64,000 bases of DNA, from assembly GCF_000445445.1 (NCBI RefSeq), contig NZ_ASXP01000003.1:372001-436000 (forward strand). Reading direction: 5' to 3'. Positions within the stretch are counted from its first letter, which is position 1. The number at the start of each line of letters is the position of its first letter. The translations under genes and the position numbers were made by a program. A model generated the notes under the pieces. The model did not search any database. It was not told the origin of the DNA and saw nothing but the letters and a program-made list of their open reading frames with translations. Origin of the DNA: Sporomusa ovata DSM 2662. Its GTDB lineage: Bacteria > Bacillota > Negativicutes > Sporomusales > Sporomusaceae. Below are positions 52,944 to 61,228 of this stretch, piece by piece.

Positions 52944-53498
52944 TTAGGATAATTCATAAACAGCGCGTACACCGCCGATTAGCCTGGGCCTGGTATGAGC
53001 CGCCGTCAGATAAGCTTGTCCAATATGCTTTAGCGTTAAACGCACAGGAATGGCCACGCGCTTAATATGCATACCTATAAGCGTACTGCCAATATCGAGG
53101 CCGGCATGGGCAGTGATGGTTTCCACCACCGTCGGTTTGGTAAATTCGCGCATAGCCTGTGCCGCCAGCGAACCACCGGCTTTGGCCACCGGAATGACTG
53201 TGACTTCTTCGAGATGATACTCAGCAGCTACAGCCTGTTCGACAACAAGTGCTCTGTTAAGATGTTCGCAGCATTGTATCGCCAGGGAAACCTGATACCA
53301 GGAACAAACCTTTAAGAGACTTGATAAAATCCGGGCAGCCACTACCTCAGAACCATAGGAGCCAATATGCATCCCCTGAACTTCACTAGTACTACACCCC
53401 ACTACCAGTATTTGTCCTGGCTTTAGCTGGGCTGTTTTTATCAATTCTTCAGCCGCCTGTATTGTTTGGCGACCGATCGTTGCCAAGTCTGTGTCCAT
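52944..53498 (-). CDS. ywlG: TIGR01440 family protein (YwlG-like)
   Basis: A conserved Firmicute protein of unknown biochemical role, 184 residues, with the family segments VVGCSTSEVQG and GSYGSEVV and the later AGGSLAAQAMRE and GSTLIGMHIKRVAIP. Its position between rpiB and glyA is the B. subtilis ywlG position. I chose the ATG at 53498, with GGAG 9 bases upstream; a TTG 5 codons before is possible. No membrane segment or signal is seen. Confidence 0.85.
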   Translation of the reverse strand: MDTDLATIGRQTIQAAEELIKTAQLKPGQILVVGCSTSEVQGMHIGSYGSEVVAARILSSLLKVCSWYQVSLAIQCCEHLNRALVVEQAVAAEYHLEEVTVIPVAKAGGSLAAQAMREFTKPTVVETITAHAGLDIGSTLIGMHIKRVAIPVRLTLKHIGQAYLTAAHTRPRLIGGVRAVYELS

Positions 53499-53517
53499 GA
53501 TCATCCACTCCAATTTA

Positions 53518-53961
53518 CTAGCAGTCTTTTTCTAACTCCATGAGTTTGGTCACCCGGCAAGCGTGACGTCCGCCGGCAAATTCAGTTTTAAGCCATACCT
53601 CAACAATCATTCTGGCCAAACCAGAACCAATCACGCGTTCTCCCATTGTCAGGATATTCGCATCATTATGCTCGCGTGACATCTGTGCCGAAAAAACATC
53701 ATTACAAAGAGCGGCTCTGATCCCTTTTATTTTGTTAGCCGCCATACTAACCCCAATGCCTGTGCCGCAAACAATAATGCCCCGTTCATACTCGCCTTTT
53801 GCTACTGCTTCGGCTACTTGACGGGAAATGTCGGGGTAGTCAACTGAGCTTAAGGTATATGTGCCAAAATCATGGTTATCTACCTTAAGCTCAGTTAATA
53901 AAGTTTTAATTTCTTCTTTTAGTCGAAAACCGCCATGGTCGCTGCCAATTGCTACTTTCAT
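53518..53961 (-). CDS. rpiB: Ribose-5-phosphate isomerase B
   Basis: Converts ribose-5-phosphate and ribulose-5-phosphate (or the allose forms). The 147-residue protein begins MKVAIGSDHGGFRLKEEIK and has the active Cys in IIVCGTGIGVSMAANKI. I chose the ATG at 53961 (AGGAAG upstream); the longer frame adds an N-terminus that is not of the family and would overlap the phosphatase gene. It lies between ywlE-like and ywlG genes, as in B. subtilis. Confidence 0.95.
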   Translation of the reverse strand: MKVAIGSDHGGFRLKEEIKTLLTELKVDNHDFGTYTLSSVDYPDISRQVAEAVAKGEYERGIIVCGTGIGVSMAANKIKGIRAALCNDVFSAQMSREHNDANILTMGERVIGSGLARMIVEVWLKTEFAGGRHACRVTKLMELEKDC

Positions 53962-54017
53962 TGCAGTAACACTTCCTATGTATATATTTACACGCCATTC
54001 TTCATTTTCAACGCTAA

Positions 54018-54482
54018 TTACTTTTTTCCTGCTAAACTTACAATTTTTCCCCACGCTGACATCAGCAGTTGTCGCAGTTGCTGTGCACAGGCATGGTACA
54101 TAACCTCACTGCCACCAAACGGATCGGCAACATCACCTGTTTTGCCGGCAAACTCAGATAACGTGTACGTTTTTTCCACCACACCTGGTGCCACCCTCAT
54201 AATCGCCTGCTTATGTGCTATTGTCATGGCAAGTACCAGATCTGCCGCCATCAATTGTGCCAAATCAAGCTGCACTGAGCAATGCCTGTCCAAACTAAGG
54301 CCAGCCTGCTGCATAACAGCCTGAGCCTGAGGCGAAGCAGGCTGCTGCCAGGCGGAAAGTCCAGCCGAGGTGACAACAATTTTATCAGCCATCCCCGCTT
54401 GTACTGCCATATCGGCAAGTATAGCGGCTGCCATAGGACTACGACAGGTATTGCCGGTACATACAAATAGTACCTTAAACAT
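54018..54482 (-). CDS. ywlE: Low-molecular-weight phosphatase, YwlE (protein-arginine phosphatase) type
   Basis: A 154-residue cysteine phosphatase with the P-loop CTGNTCRS at Cys8-Ser15 and the acid Asp in VADPFGG. The Thr at the fifth P-loop place (Thr12, matching Thr11 of B. subtilis YwlE) is known to favour phosphoarginine; tyrosine phosphatases usually have Ile or Leu there. So arginine phosphatase is likely, with McsB-type kinase not in the window. It lies between mntP and rpiB, the B. subtilis order. ATG at 54482 has GGAGGGG upstream. Confidence 0.88.
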   Translation of the reverse strand: MFKVLFVCTGNTCRSPMAAAILADMAVQAGMADKIVVTSAGLSAWQQPASPQAQAVMQQAGLSLDRHCSVQLDLAQLMAADLVLAMTIAHKQAIMRVAPGVVEKTYTLSEFAGKTGDVADPFGGSEVMYHACAQQLRQLLMSAWGKIVSLAGKK

Positions 54483-54543
54483 CTTTATTCAACCCCTCCT
54501 ATTTTGTACCAGGAAAAAATTTCTCATACCTACATATATAGTT

Positions 54544-55140
54544 TTAGCAGATTGTTGTCCATAAGATATGTATTCCTAAAAGTACTAAAACACTGCCCCC
54601 CATCAGTTCAGCCCGTCCGCCAATATACCGCCCCAACTTACGGCCTAATGCCAGACCAAGCAGGGCAATGGCAAAGATAACTGTCCCCAAAACCAAACTT
54701 AGTTCGAATAAATTTACATCAATCATGCCTAGGCTAAAACCAGCGGCCAGAGCATCAATACTCACGCTGACAGCCAACAAGAGGAGGGCTGCACCATGCA
54801 AAGGATTACATGGCATAGTATCCTTTGAGCCACATATATTGTCCTTAATCATTGAGGCTCCTAAGCCGGCAAGCACCACGGCGCCAATAATTGTCGCCAT
54901 ATTCTGGACGTTAACCACTGGCCAGTTGATATGGTAGGCCCCCACGTGTTCAACAATGCTCCCCAACCAGTGTCCAATATGATATCCAATTAGAATCATA
55001 ATAATATGGGATACCGCAAACACAAAGGCTGACTGAAAAATCACCAGCCGGCGCACCTTGTTCATTCCAATAGGCACCGCCACTGAAAACAAATCGGTTC
55101 CCAAAGCGGCACTCAAAACAACCAGTTCAAACAGGCTCAT
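54544..55140 (-). CDS. mntP: Manganese efflux pump MntP
   Basis: Six-helix Mn2+ exporter of 198 residues, with the two repeats each holding an Asp in LGTDLFSVAVPIG and VSIDALAAGFSLG. I chose the ATG at 55140 (GGAGGTG upstream); the longer frame adds 12 codons without support. The B. subtilis equivalent is ywlD (mntP), in the same position. A manganese riboswitch was not seen in the short upstream gap. Confidence 0.9.
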   Translation of the reverse strand: MSLFELVVLSAALGTDLFSVAVPIGMNKVRRLVIFQSAFVFAVSHIIMILIGYHIGHWLGSIVEHVGAYHINWPVVNVQNMATIIGAVVLAGLGASMIKDNICGSKDTMPCNPLHGAALLLLAVSVSIDALAAGFSLGMIDVNLFELSLVLGTVIFAIALLGLALGRKLGRYIGGRAELMGGSVLVLLGIHILWTTIC

Positions 55141-55194
55141 ATTTTCACCTCCGCGGTAATGTATATGTACCACCAAGAGGAAGCATTCCTCAAG

Positions 55195-56241
55195 CTAGAG
55201 GCGAATAATGCGATATCCTGCAGCTTTACGTAACCGGTTCATGACAGCAAGCCCCAACCCCTGCTCGCTAATACCTTCAGCATAAATGATGTCCACCGCC
55301 ATATTATCAAAACTCCTGAGAGCAGTGTAAAGGTTGGCTGCAATGGCAGCCGTGTCGTCGCGTTGTCCGTAAACATAGGCTATAACCTCAGGCGGCAAAC
55401 TGCCTGCTAATTCAGCAGATACAATAACTCCCACTGTTTTCCCTGTTGCCAGCGCTTGATCAAGCTCTCGTTTTAAAATCGCAGTCGCAACAATCGGTTC
55501 AGCTTCCACTAAAAATAGCGGTGCCAAAGGCGCATAATGGGTATATTTCATGCCAGGCGATTTTGGTGTCACCTGTGCACCAGAGAGCGTCGGATCAATT
55601 TCAACTTCCCCCAGCACTTCGACCAGCATTTCGTAAGTAATTCCCCCTGGTCGCAGCAATGTCGGCACCGGGGTGGTACAATCAACCACCGTTGATTCTA
55701 CACCAATCTCACAGGGACCGGCATCAATTACGGCGGCAATTTTGCCATCAAGATCTGACAATACAGCTTGCGCTGTCGTCGGGCTTGGTCTTCCTGAAGT
55801 ATTGGCACTAGGCGCGGCCACCGGCACACCAGCCAGACGAATTAGCTCCCTGGCCACCAGTGATGAAGGTAAACGAATGGCCACCGTATCCAAACCGGCA
55901 GTCACAGCATCAGGCACCAGTGGCTGGCGCTCAACCACCATTGTGAGTGGTCCAGGCCAGTAGCGCTCAGCCAAAGCCAACGCATTGGCCGGCACAGACG
56001 CTGCCAGCGTGTATATTTTACCAACCGCATCAATATGTAAAATAAGCGGGTTATCTGAAGGCCGTCCTTTGGCCTGAAAGATCGCTTTTACCGCTTGCAC
56101 ATTAAGCCCATTAGCACCAAGTCCATACACGGTTTCGGTAGGAAACGCCACCAACTGTCCCTGGCGCAGCATAGCAGCTGCCTCTGTCAAAACAGCTATA
56201 TCCGGGTTGAACGGATCTATTTTATAATAATTAGTATGCAC
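55195..56241 (-). CDS. ywlC: Threonylcarbamoyl-AMP synthase (Sua5/YwlC)
   Basis: Makes threonylcarbamoyl-AMP for the t6A modification of tRNA. The 348-residue protein has an N-terminal YrdC domain (about 1-200, with FPTETVYGLGANG, KGRPSDNPLILH and PSANTSGRPSPTTA) and a C-terminal Sua5 domain (about 215-345, after the linker SPGMKYTHYAPL). The GTG at 56241 is preferred because GGAG lies 8 bases upstream; it overlaps the prmC end by 11 bases. In B. subtilis ywlC follows spoIIR and others after prmC; those genes are absent here. Confidence 0.93.
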   Translation of the reverse strand: MHTNYYKIDPFNPDIAVLTEAAAMLRQGQLVAFPTETVYGLGANGLNVQAVKAIFQAKGRPSDNPLILHIDAVGKIYTLAASVPANALALAERYWPGPLTMVVERQPLVPDAVTAGLDTVAIRLPSSLVARELIRLAGVPVAAPSANTSGRPSPTTAQAVLSDLDGKIAAVIDAGPCEIGVESTVVDCTTPVPTLLRPGGITYEMLVEVLGEVEIDPTLSGAQVTPKSPGMKYTHYAPLAPLFLVEAEPIVATAILKRELDQALATGKTVGVIVSAELAGSLPPEVIAYVYGQRDDTAAIAANLYTALRSFDNMAVDIIYAEGISEQGLGLAVMNRLRKAAGYRIIRL

Positions 56242-57112
56242 TGTGATCATCTCCATTAGTAAAACGAAAAATTACAACACGTTCAATACCAGCATAATCT
56301 TTAATAATAGTTTCCGGTATCAGCCTACTGCCGGTATCAGCCAGCGCTGCTACCTGTTCGGCCTGATTAATTCCTACCTCGACGGCAATGAAGCCATCCG
56401 GTTTAAGGTAGCCTGCTCCCTGCGCCACAATCCGGCGGTAAAAAGTAAGACCATCAGGCCCGCCAGCCAACGCCAGTCGTGGTTCCTGACGCACCTCAGG
56501 GCTTAATCCGGGGATCTCACTATCTGGAATATACGGTGGATTAGATAGTATTGCGTCAAATTTTTTACCTGCCAGCGGCTGCAGCATATCACCCCTAAAG
56601 AGCGCCAGACGTTCAGAAACCCCTTGCCTAGCGGCATTTTCTCCGGCAACTGCCAACGCCTCGGCAGAAATATCAACCGCCACGCCTATCGCAGTAATTA
56701 GTTTGGATAATAAGCTGACAATTATGGCGCCACTGCCTGTACCCAAATCAGCAATAACCGGTGCCTCTGTACCAGCCAGGCGGTCAAGTGCGGCCTCCAC
56801 CAATATCTCGGTATCAGGCCGGGGAATAAGTACAGCCGGATTAACCATGAAATCCAGCCCCATAAACTCTTTGTAACCATTAATATAAGCTACCGGCGCA
56901 TACATAGCCCGGCGTTTGACAGCTTGTCTGTAAGCAGCCAGTTCATCTGACGTTAGCGGCTGATCAAAATTAGTATATAAATACAGCCTGTCTTTGCCTA
57001 ATATATGGGAAAGCAGTACCTCAGCATCCAGGCGGGGATTATCAATCCCCTTGGAGTCGAAGTACTGCCTGGTCCATTGTACAATTGAAGTGATGGTCCA
57101 TTGTTCAGTCAT
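56231..57112 (-). CDS. prmC: Release factor glutamine methyltransferase PrmC
   Basis: Methylates the Gln of the GGQ motif in release factors. The 293-residue protein has an N-terminal helical recognition domain (to about 90), the SAM-binding VIADLGTGSGAIIVSLLS and the glutamine-binding ILSNPPYIPD. I chose the ATG at 57112 (GGGTGGG upstream). Its substrate gene prfA precedes. Confidence 0.95.
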   Translation of the reverse strand: MTEQWTITSIVQWTRQYFDSKGIDNPRLDAEVLLSHILGKDRLYLYTNFDQPLTSDELAAYRQAVKRRAMYAPVAYINGYKEFMGLDFMVNPAVLIPRPDTEILVEAALDRLAGTEAPVIADLGTGSGAIIVSLLSKLITAIGVAVDISAEALAVAGENAARQGVSERLALFRGDMLQPLAGKKFDAILSNPPYIPDSEIPGLSPEVRQEPRLALAGGPDGLTFYRRIVAQGAGYLKPDGFIAVEVGINQAEQVAALADTGSRLIPETIIKDYAGIERVVIFRFTNGDDHSAY

Positions 57113-57179
57113 TGCACCCACCCGGACAGTAAGAAATGCCCATTTGGCACTTCTCACCATCCTTAACTTTATTATTTAT

Positions 57180-58247
57180 TCACTGTACTTCTTGTAATTT
57201 TTCACTTTGACCTGCAGTTACCAGCGCCGAGATTAGCTCATCCAAATCGCCGTTGAGGACAAAATCCAGTTTATGCAGGGTTAGACCAATGCGATGATCG
57301 GTAACGCGGCCCTGCGGAAAATTATAGGTCCGAATTCGTTCACTGCGATCACCGGTGCCTACCTGGCTCTTGCGATTCTCCGCCATCTCAGCAGCTTGCT
57401 CAGACTGCGCCAGCTCTAATATTCTGGAACGCAGCACACGCATGGCTTTATCCTTATTTTTAAGCTGCGATTTTTCATCCTGGCATGTTACCACAACTCC
57501 TGTCGGCAAATGGATAATACGCACCGCCGATTCCGTCTTATTGACATGCTGTCCACCGGCGCCACTGGCACAATAGGTATCAATGCGCAGGTCATTAGGG
57601 TTAATTTCAATATCCACATCTTCGGCTTCAGGCAATACCGCTACTGTCACGGTGGAAGTATGAATCCGGCCGCTTGACTCAGTAGTAGGCACCCGCTGCA
57701 CGCGATGCACCCCACTCTCATACTTGAGCTTAGAATAGGCCCCTTCTCCTTGAATAGAAAATACCACTTCCTTGAAACCGCCAAGATCGGGCGCATTTGC
57801 ATCAAGCATCTCAGTCCGCCAGCCTTGATTTTCAGCATACCGGGTATACATACGGAATAAATCACCCGCAAACAATGCAGCCTCATCGCCACCGGCACCA
57901 CCCCGGATTTCAACAATAACGTTCTTATCATCTTTAGGGTCCTTGGGCAGAAGCAGAATTCGCAGTTCTTTCTCTAAGCCCTCTATTTTAGAGTACGCCT
58001 CGTTATACTCAGCTTCCACCAGTTCACGAAATTCATCATCAAGTTTATCTTTTAGCATTTCACGGGCATCATCAACAGCTTGCCGTGTTTTCTTATATTC
58101 CCGGAACTTTTCCATAATCAAAATCATTTTACTGTGAGCCTTGGTCAGTTTCTGCCATTCGGCCATGTCGGCCATGACCGCCGGGTCGCTGATCCGCCCT
58201 TCCAGTTCGAGAAATTTATCTTCCATTGCCTGCATTTTATCCAGCAT
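57180..58247 (-). CDS. prfA: Peptide chain release factor 1
   Basis: Ends translation at UAA and UAG. The 355-residue protein has the PxT-type motif near the middle (RVPTTESSGR) and the GGQ motif in GAGGQHVNKTESAVRI. ATG at 58247 has GAGGTGAAAATAA upstream. It overlaps the DUF1385 gene end by 11 bases and is followed by prmC. Confidence 0.97.
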   Translation of the reverse strand: MLDKMQAMEDKFLELEGRISDPAVMADMAEWQKLTKAHSKMILIMEKFREYKKTRQAVDDAREMLKDKLDDEFRELVEAEYNEAYSKIEGLEKELRILLLPKDPKDDKNVIVEIRGGAGGDEAALFAGDLFRMYTRYAENQGWRTEMLDANAPDLGGFKEVVFSIQGEGAYSKLKYESGVHRVQRVPTTESSGRIHTSTVTVAVLPEAEDVDIEINPNDLRIDTYCASGAGGQHVNKTESAVRIIHLPTGVVVTCQDEKSQLKNKDKAMRVLRSRILELAQSEQAAEMAENRKSQVGTGDRSERIRTYNFPQGRVTDHRIGLTLHKLDFVLNGDLDELISALVTAGQSEKLQEVQ

Positions 58248-59127
58248 TTATTTTCACCTCTATTTCTTGGTCAGGCCGCACAGCCTGTAAGGCTGCAATC
58301 GCTACTTCAATCTGATCGTCACTAGGCTCACGGGTAGTTAACTTTTGCAACCACAGGCCTGGTGTAATGGCGCAAGCAACCCAGCGAGCCTTACTCCGTC
58401 CGGCAAAGCGGATAATTTCATAAGCAATGCCGGCCACTACCGGCAGCAAAACCACTCTGGACACAATCCGCAGCCACAGATCCGGCCAGCCTAAAAAAGC
58501 AAACATAATTATACTTACTACCATGACAATAAGCAAAAAATTGGTGCCACAGCGGGGATGCAGCCGACTGTGTTTTCTGATATTCTCCACCGTCAGTTCC
58601 TCACCAGCCTCATAAGTATGAATAGTTTTGTGTTCAGCACCATGATACTGAAATACTCGCTGAATATCTTTCATGAGCGATATTCCCCCAATATAGAGGA
58701 AAAAAATCGCCAGCCGCAAAACACCCTCAAACGTATTAAGTAAGCGGGAATCAGTGACTGCACTATGAATATATTTTGCAGCATAGGTTGGGATAATCAC
58801 AAACAGTAAAATAGCCAATCCCAGCGAGAATAGCATAGTCATGGCAATTTCTTTTGTCGATAGACTCTCTTCCTCCTCACCGGCCGCTTGTGCGGAAAAT
58901 GATAAGGCCTTCAAGCCATAAACCAGTGATTCTACTAAAGCGACAACCCCGCGAATCATCGGTTTTTTCAAAATAGGATACCGGTCAGTAATCGAAGTCA
59001 ACCGTTCCTTTTGAATCGTAATGTTGCCGGACGGTTCACGAACGGCAGTGGCAATAAATTCCGGCCCGCGCATCATAACACCTTCAATAACAGCCTGCCC
59101 GCCAACAAAAGGTTTTTTTTGACTCAT
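58237..59127 (-). CDS. DUF1385 (YqhQ-like) membrane protein
   Basis: A 296-residue polytopic membrane protein with the DUF1385 signatures VGGQAVIEGVMMRGP near the start, YHGAEHKTIHTYEAG and LHPRCGTNFLL, and a C-terminal cytoplasmic tail. The function is not known to me with confidence. About four membrane helices lie in residues 100-250. I chose the ATG at 59127 (GGAGGG upstream). It overlaps prfA by 11 bases, so it is translated with it; in many Firmicutes this gene sits between rpmE and prfA. Confidence 0.88.
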   Translation of the reverse strand: MSQKKPFVGGQAVIEGVMMRGPEFIATAVREPSGNITIQKERLTSITDRYPILKKPMIRGVVALVESLVYGLKALSFSAQAAGEEEESLSTKEIAMTMLFSLGLAILLFVIIPTYAAKYIHSAVTDSRLLNTFEGVLRLAIFFLYIGGISLMKDIQRVFQYHGAEHKTIHTYEAGEELTVENIRKHSRLHPRCGTNFLLIVMVVSIIMFAFLGWPDLWLRIVSRVVLLPVVAGIAYEIIRFAGRSKARWVACAITPGLWLQKLTTREPSDDQIEVAIAALQAVRPDQEIEVKINAG

Positions 59128-59245
59128 GCTGCCCAGCCCTCCTTCTATCCAAACTTTCTCCGCAATACCACCTGTGTTCACATATAAGTACAGCAGAGCA
59201 TTCCTGCTCTGCTGCCCAGATGTTCTTCAATTAGCCAAGCGGCAA

Positions 59246-59455
59246 TTATTCTTTGGTATTGCTGCCAAAACGCTTGTTGAATCTTTCTACACGACCACCT
59301 GCTGCTACCTGACGCTGTTGACCGGTATAGAACGGGTGGCATTTGGAGCATACATCTACACGCAGTTCTTTTTTCACCGAACCAGTAACAAATGTATTAC
59401 CACAGCCGCAGACAACTTTGGCTTCGTTGAATTGGGGATGAATCTTTTCTTGCAT
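59246..59455 (-). CDS. rpmE: 50S ribosomal protein L31, zinc-binding form
   Basis: A 69-residue L31 with the start MQEKIHPQFNEAKVVCGCG and the CxxC pair in VCSKCHPFYTG. The cysteine set is complete, so this is the zinc form. I chose the ATG at 59455 over the GTG 3 codons upstream because GAGGTG precedes it with normal spacing. It opens the rpmE-DUF1385-prfA run. Confidence 0.96.
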   Translation of the reverse strand: MQEKIHPQFNEAKVVCGCGNTFVTGSVKKELRVDVCSKCHPFYTGQQRQVAAGGRVERFNKRFGSNTKE

Positions 59456-59641
59456 ATCTTGCACCTCACTTTATAGAGCCATTTTAATTAAATTTATGCG
59501 TAGTAATTATAGCATATCAGACTACACTACGCAAGCTATCTGCTGTCAACTTTGCTAACATCCTGTCCCTGGGTAAGGCCGGAATAGCCGCCGCTATTTT
59601 ACATTACATACCTTGCTGCTACAAAAAAATAGTGGCTGGCA

Positions 59642-60259
59642 TTAAGCCTGAGTCACCAAGCTATAGCCCAAATATAAGGCGGCCCCCCAAATAAACATCG
59701 CTGAAAATTTCCCCAGCAATCCCAATAATCTTCCTGAGCAGTCTAAGGTTCCCACCAAACGCCCGGCAAGAGCCAGGGAGAAGAACCACAGCCAGGATAC
59801 CAGAATACATGCTGTTGTAAACAATAGTTTGCTGCTGTCGCCATACTGCAATGAACTAGTGCCAATAACCCCGATAGTATCTAGAATAGCATGAGGGTTA
59901 AGCAATGATACCGAAGCTGCAAACACGACCTGTTTACCAGGAGACAAGCCTATTCCATCAGGTGTTTGGCTGTCTTCAGCCTTACTCTGCCAGGCGACCC
60001 AGCCCATATAGGCTAAAAAGACAAATCCGCCAGCCAATAGTACTGTTTTCAGCCAGGCAAAACTTAGTATTACCAGCGATACACCCAGTACCGCGGCCAG
60101 AATAAGCAACGTATCACAAAGCCCGGCTGTCACTACGGCAGGCATAGCCTGCCACAAATTGGCTTGTACGGCTCCCTGGTTAAAGACAAATAGGTTTTGC
60201 ACACCTAATGGTAAAATAAGCCCAAAAGCTAAAATAATACCATGAATAAAGGCTTCCAT
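59642..60259 (-). CDS. LysE-family amino acid exporter (ArgO-like)
   Basis: A 205-residue membrane protein with about six helices, the family start GLILPLGVQNLFVFNQGAVQ, and NPHAILDTIGVIG in the middle. This is the LysE/ArgO pattern, so export of basic amino acids (arginine or lysine) is likely. The gap to rpmE (59456-59641) holds an imperfect inverted repeat (GCGTAGT/ACTACGC) but no clear terminator. ATG at 60259 has GGAGGA upstream. Confidence 0.88.
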   Translation of the reverse strand: MEAFIHGIILAFGLILPLGVQNLFVFNQGAVQANLWQAMPAVVTAGLCDTLLILAAVLGVSLVILSFAWLKTVLLAGGFVFLAYMGWVAWQSKAEDSQTPDGIGLSPGKQVVFAASVSLLNPHAILDTIGVIGTSSLQYGDSSKLLFTTACILVSWLWFFSLALAGRLVGTLDCSGRLLGLLGKFSAMFIWGAALYLGYSLVTQA

Positions 60260-60277
60260 ACTGCTCTCTGTTCCTCC

Positions 60278-61099
60278 TCAGATCCTGTATACTTCTGGCT
60301 TGCGGTGCCGAAGTAACGGCAATTCTTCCCGCACTCTGTTCAATGTTCTAAAATCAATCTTGCCGGTAATCACGGTTTCAGCTTCATTGGCAAGTGCCAG
60401 TACTCTGGCCCAGGGGTCAACAATAATCGAATGTCCATATGCCTTATACTCGGCGGCTGCATTTAATGCTGGAGCCGCTCCAATTACATATACCTGATTG
60501 TCAACGGCTCTGGCTCGCATCAATAGCTCCCAATGGGCCGGACCTGTCACCGGGCCAAAGGCACCTGGATACACTAAGATTTTGGCTCCTTGCAGCACCA
60601 TTGTCCTGGCCAATTCGGGAAAACGCACATCATAACAAATTGCCACCCCAATCTTTCCCATTGATGTATCTACCAGCGTCATACTGCTGCCGGCTGCTAA
60701 CGTCTTCGATTCCTGAAATACTGTCCCTCCTTTAATGTCCACATCAAACAAATGTACTTTGCGATGACGGCCAATCAGGTTACCCTGCTCATTAAAAATA
60801 AAGCAGGTATTATAAATATTACCTACTTCATCCCGTTCCGGAATTGAACCACCAACAAGAATTATTTTGTGCTTTTCAGCGCACTCGGCCAACATGGCAA
60901 TAGTCGGCCCTTCCGGATAGATTTCAGCATATTGAGAAAAGAGTTCCGACTGATAGGGACAATTAAACATCTCCGGCAATACTACCAACTGACTGCCCTG
61001 GTCAGCTGCTTCGGCAATCATACTCCTTGCTTTACAAATATTGCCTTGTTTATCTGCCACAACACCTAATTGGCAAATTCCAACACTATAAACTAACAT
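60278..61099 (-). CDS. Carbon-nitrogen hydrolase (nitrilase superfamily, Nit2/omega-amidase-like)
   Basis: A 273-residue amidase with the catalytic triad Glu43 (VVLPEMFNCPY), Lys114 (GRHRKVHLFD) and Cys155 (GVAICYDVRFPE). The motif set resembles Nit2/omega-amidase, which acts on 2-oxoglutaramate or succinamate, but the substrate cannot be fixed from sequence. I chose the ATG at 61099 (GGAGGGG upstream). It is divergent from the HD-GYP gene; the 129-base gap between them holds no clear promoter. Confidence 0.88.
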   Translation of the reverse strand: MLVYSVGICQLGVVADKQGNICKARSMIAEAADQGSQLVVLPEMFNCPYQSELFSQYAEIYPEGPTIAMLAECAEKHKIILVGGSIPERDEVGNIYNTCFIFNEQGNLIGRHRKVHLFDVDIKGGTVFQESKTLAAGSSMTLVDTSMGKIGVAICYDVRFPELARTMVLQGAKILVYPGAFGPVTGPAHWELLMRARAVDNQVYVIGAAPALNAAAEYKAYGHSIIVDPWARVLALANEAETVITGKIDFRTLNRVREELPLLRHRKPEVYRI

Positions 61100-61228
61100 T
61101 TTTTGACCCCTCCAATGATATTCATCCCACTTATGGATTATCTTGTAAAGCAATAAAAAGCTAAAGGATTTTCCACTACCTCCTGTCGAATAAATTCAGT
61201 AGACTAGCAGAAGGGGACATCTTAAATC

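Noticed and set aside
59490..59530. GCGTAGT...ACTACGC inverted repeat upstream of rpmE as an L31 or zinc operator
   Set aside because: The spacing is long and there is no match to a Zur box that I can defend; it lies between convergent regulatory possibilities with no further support.
61100..61228. Possible sigma-28-like promoter (TAAA...CGAATA) before the HD-GYP gene
   Set aside because: The spacer between the two parts is about 19 bases rather than 15-16 and the -10 part matches poorly.
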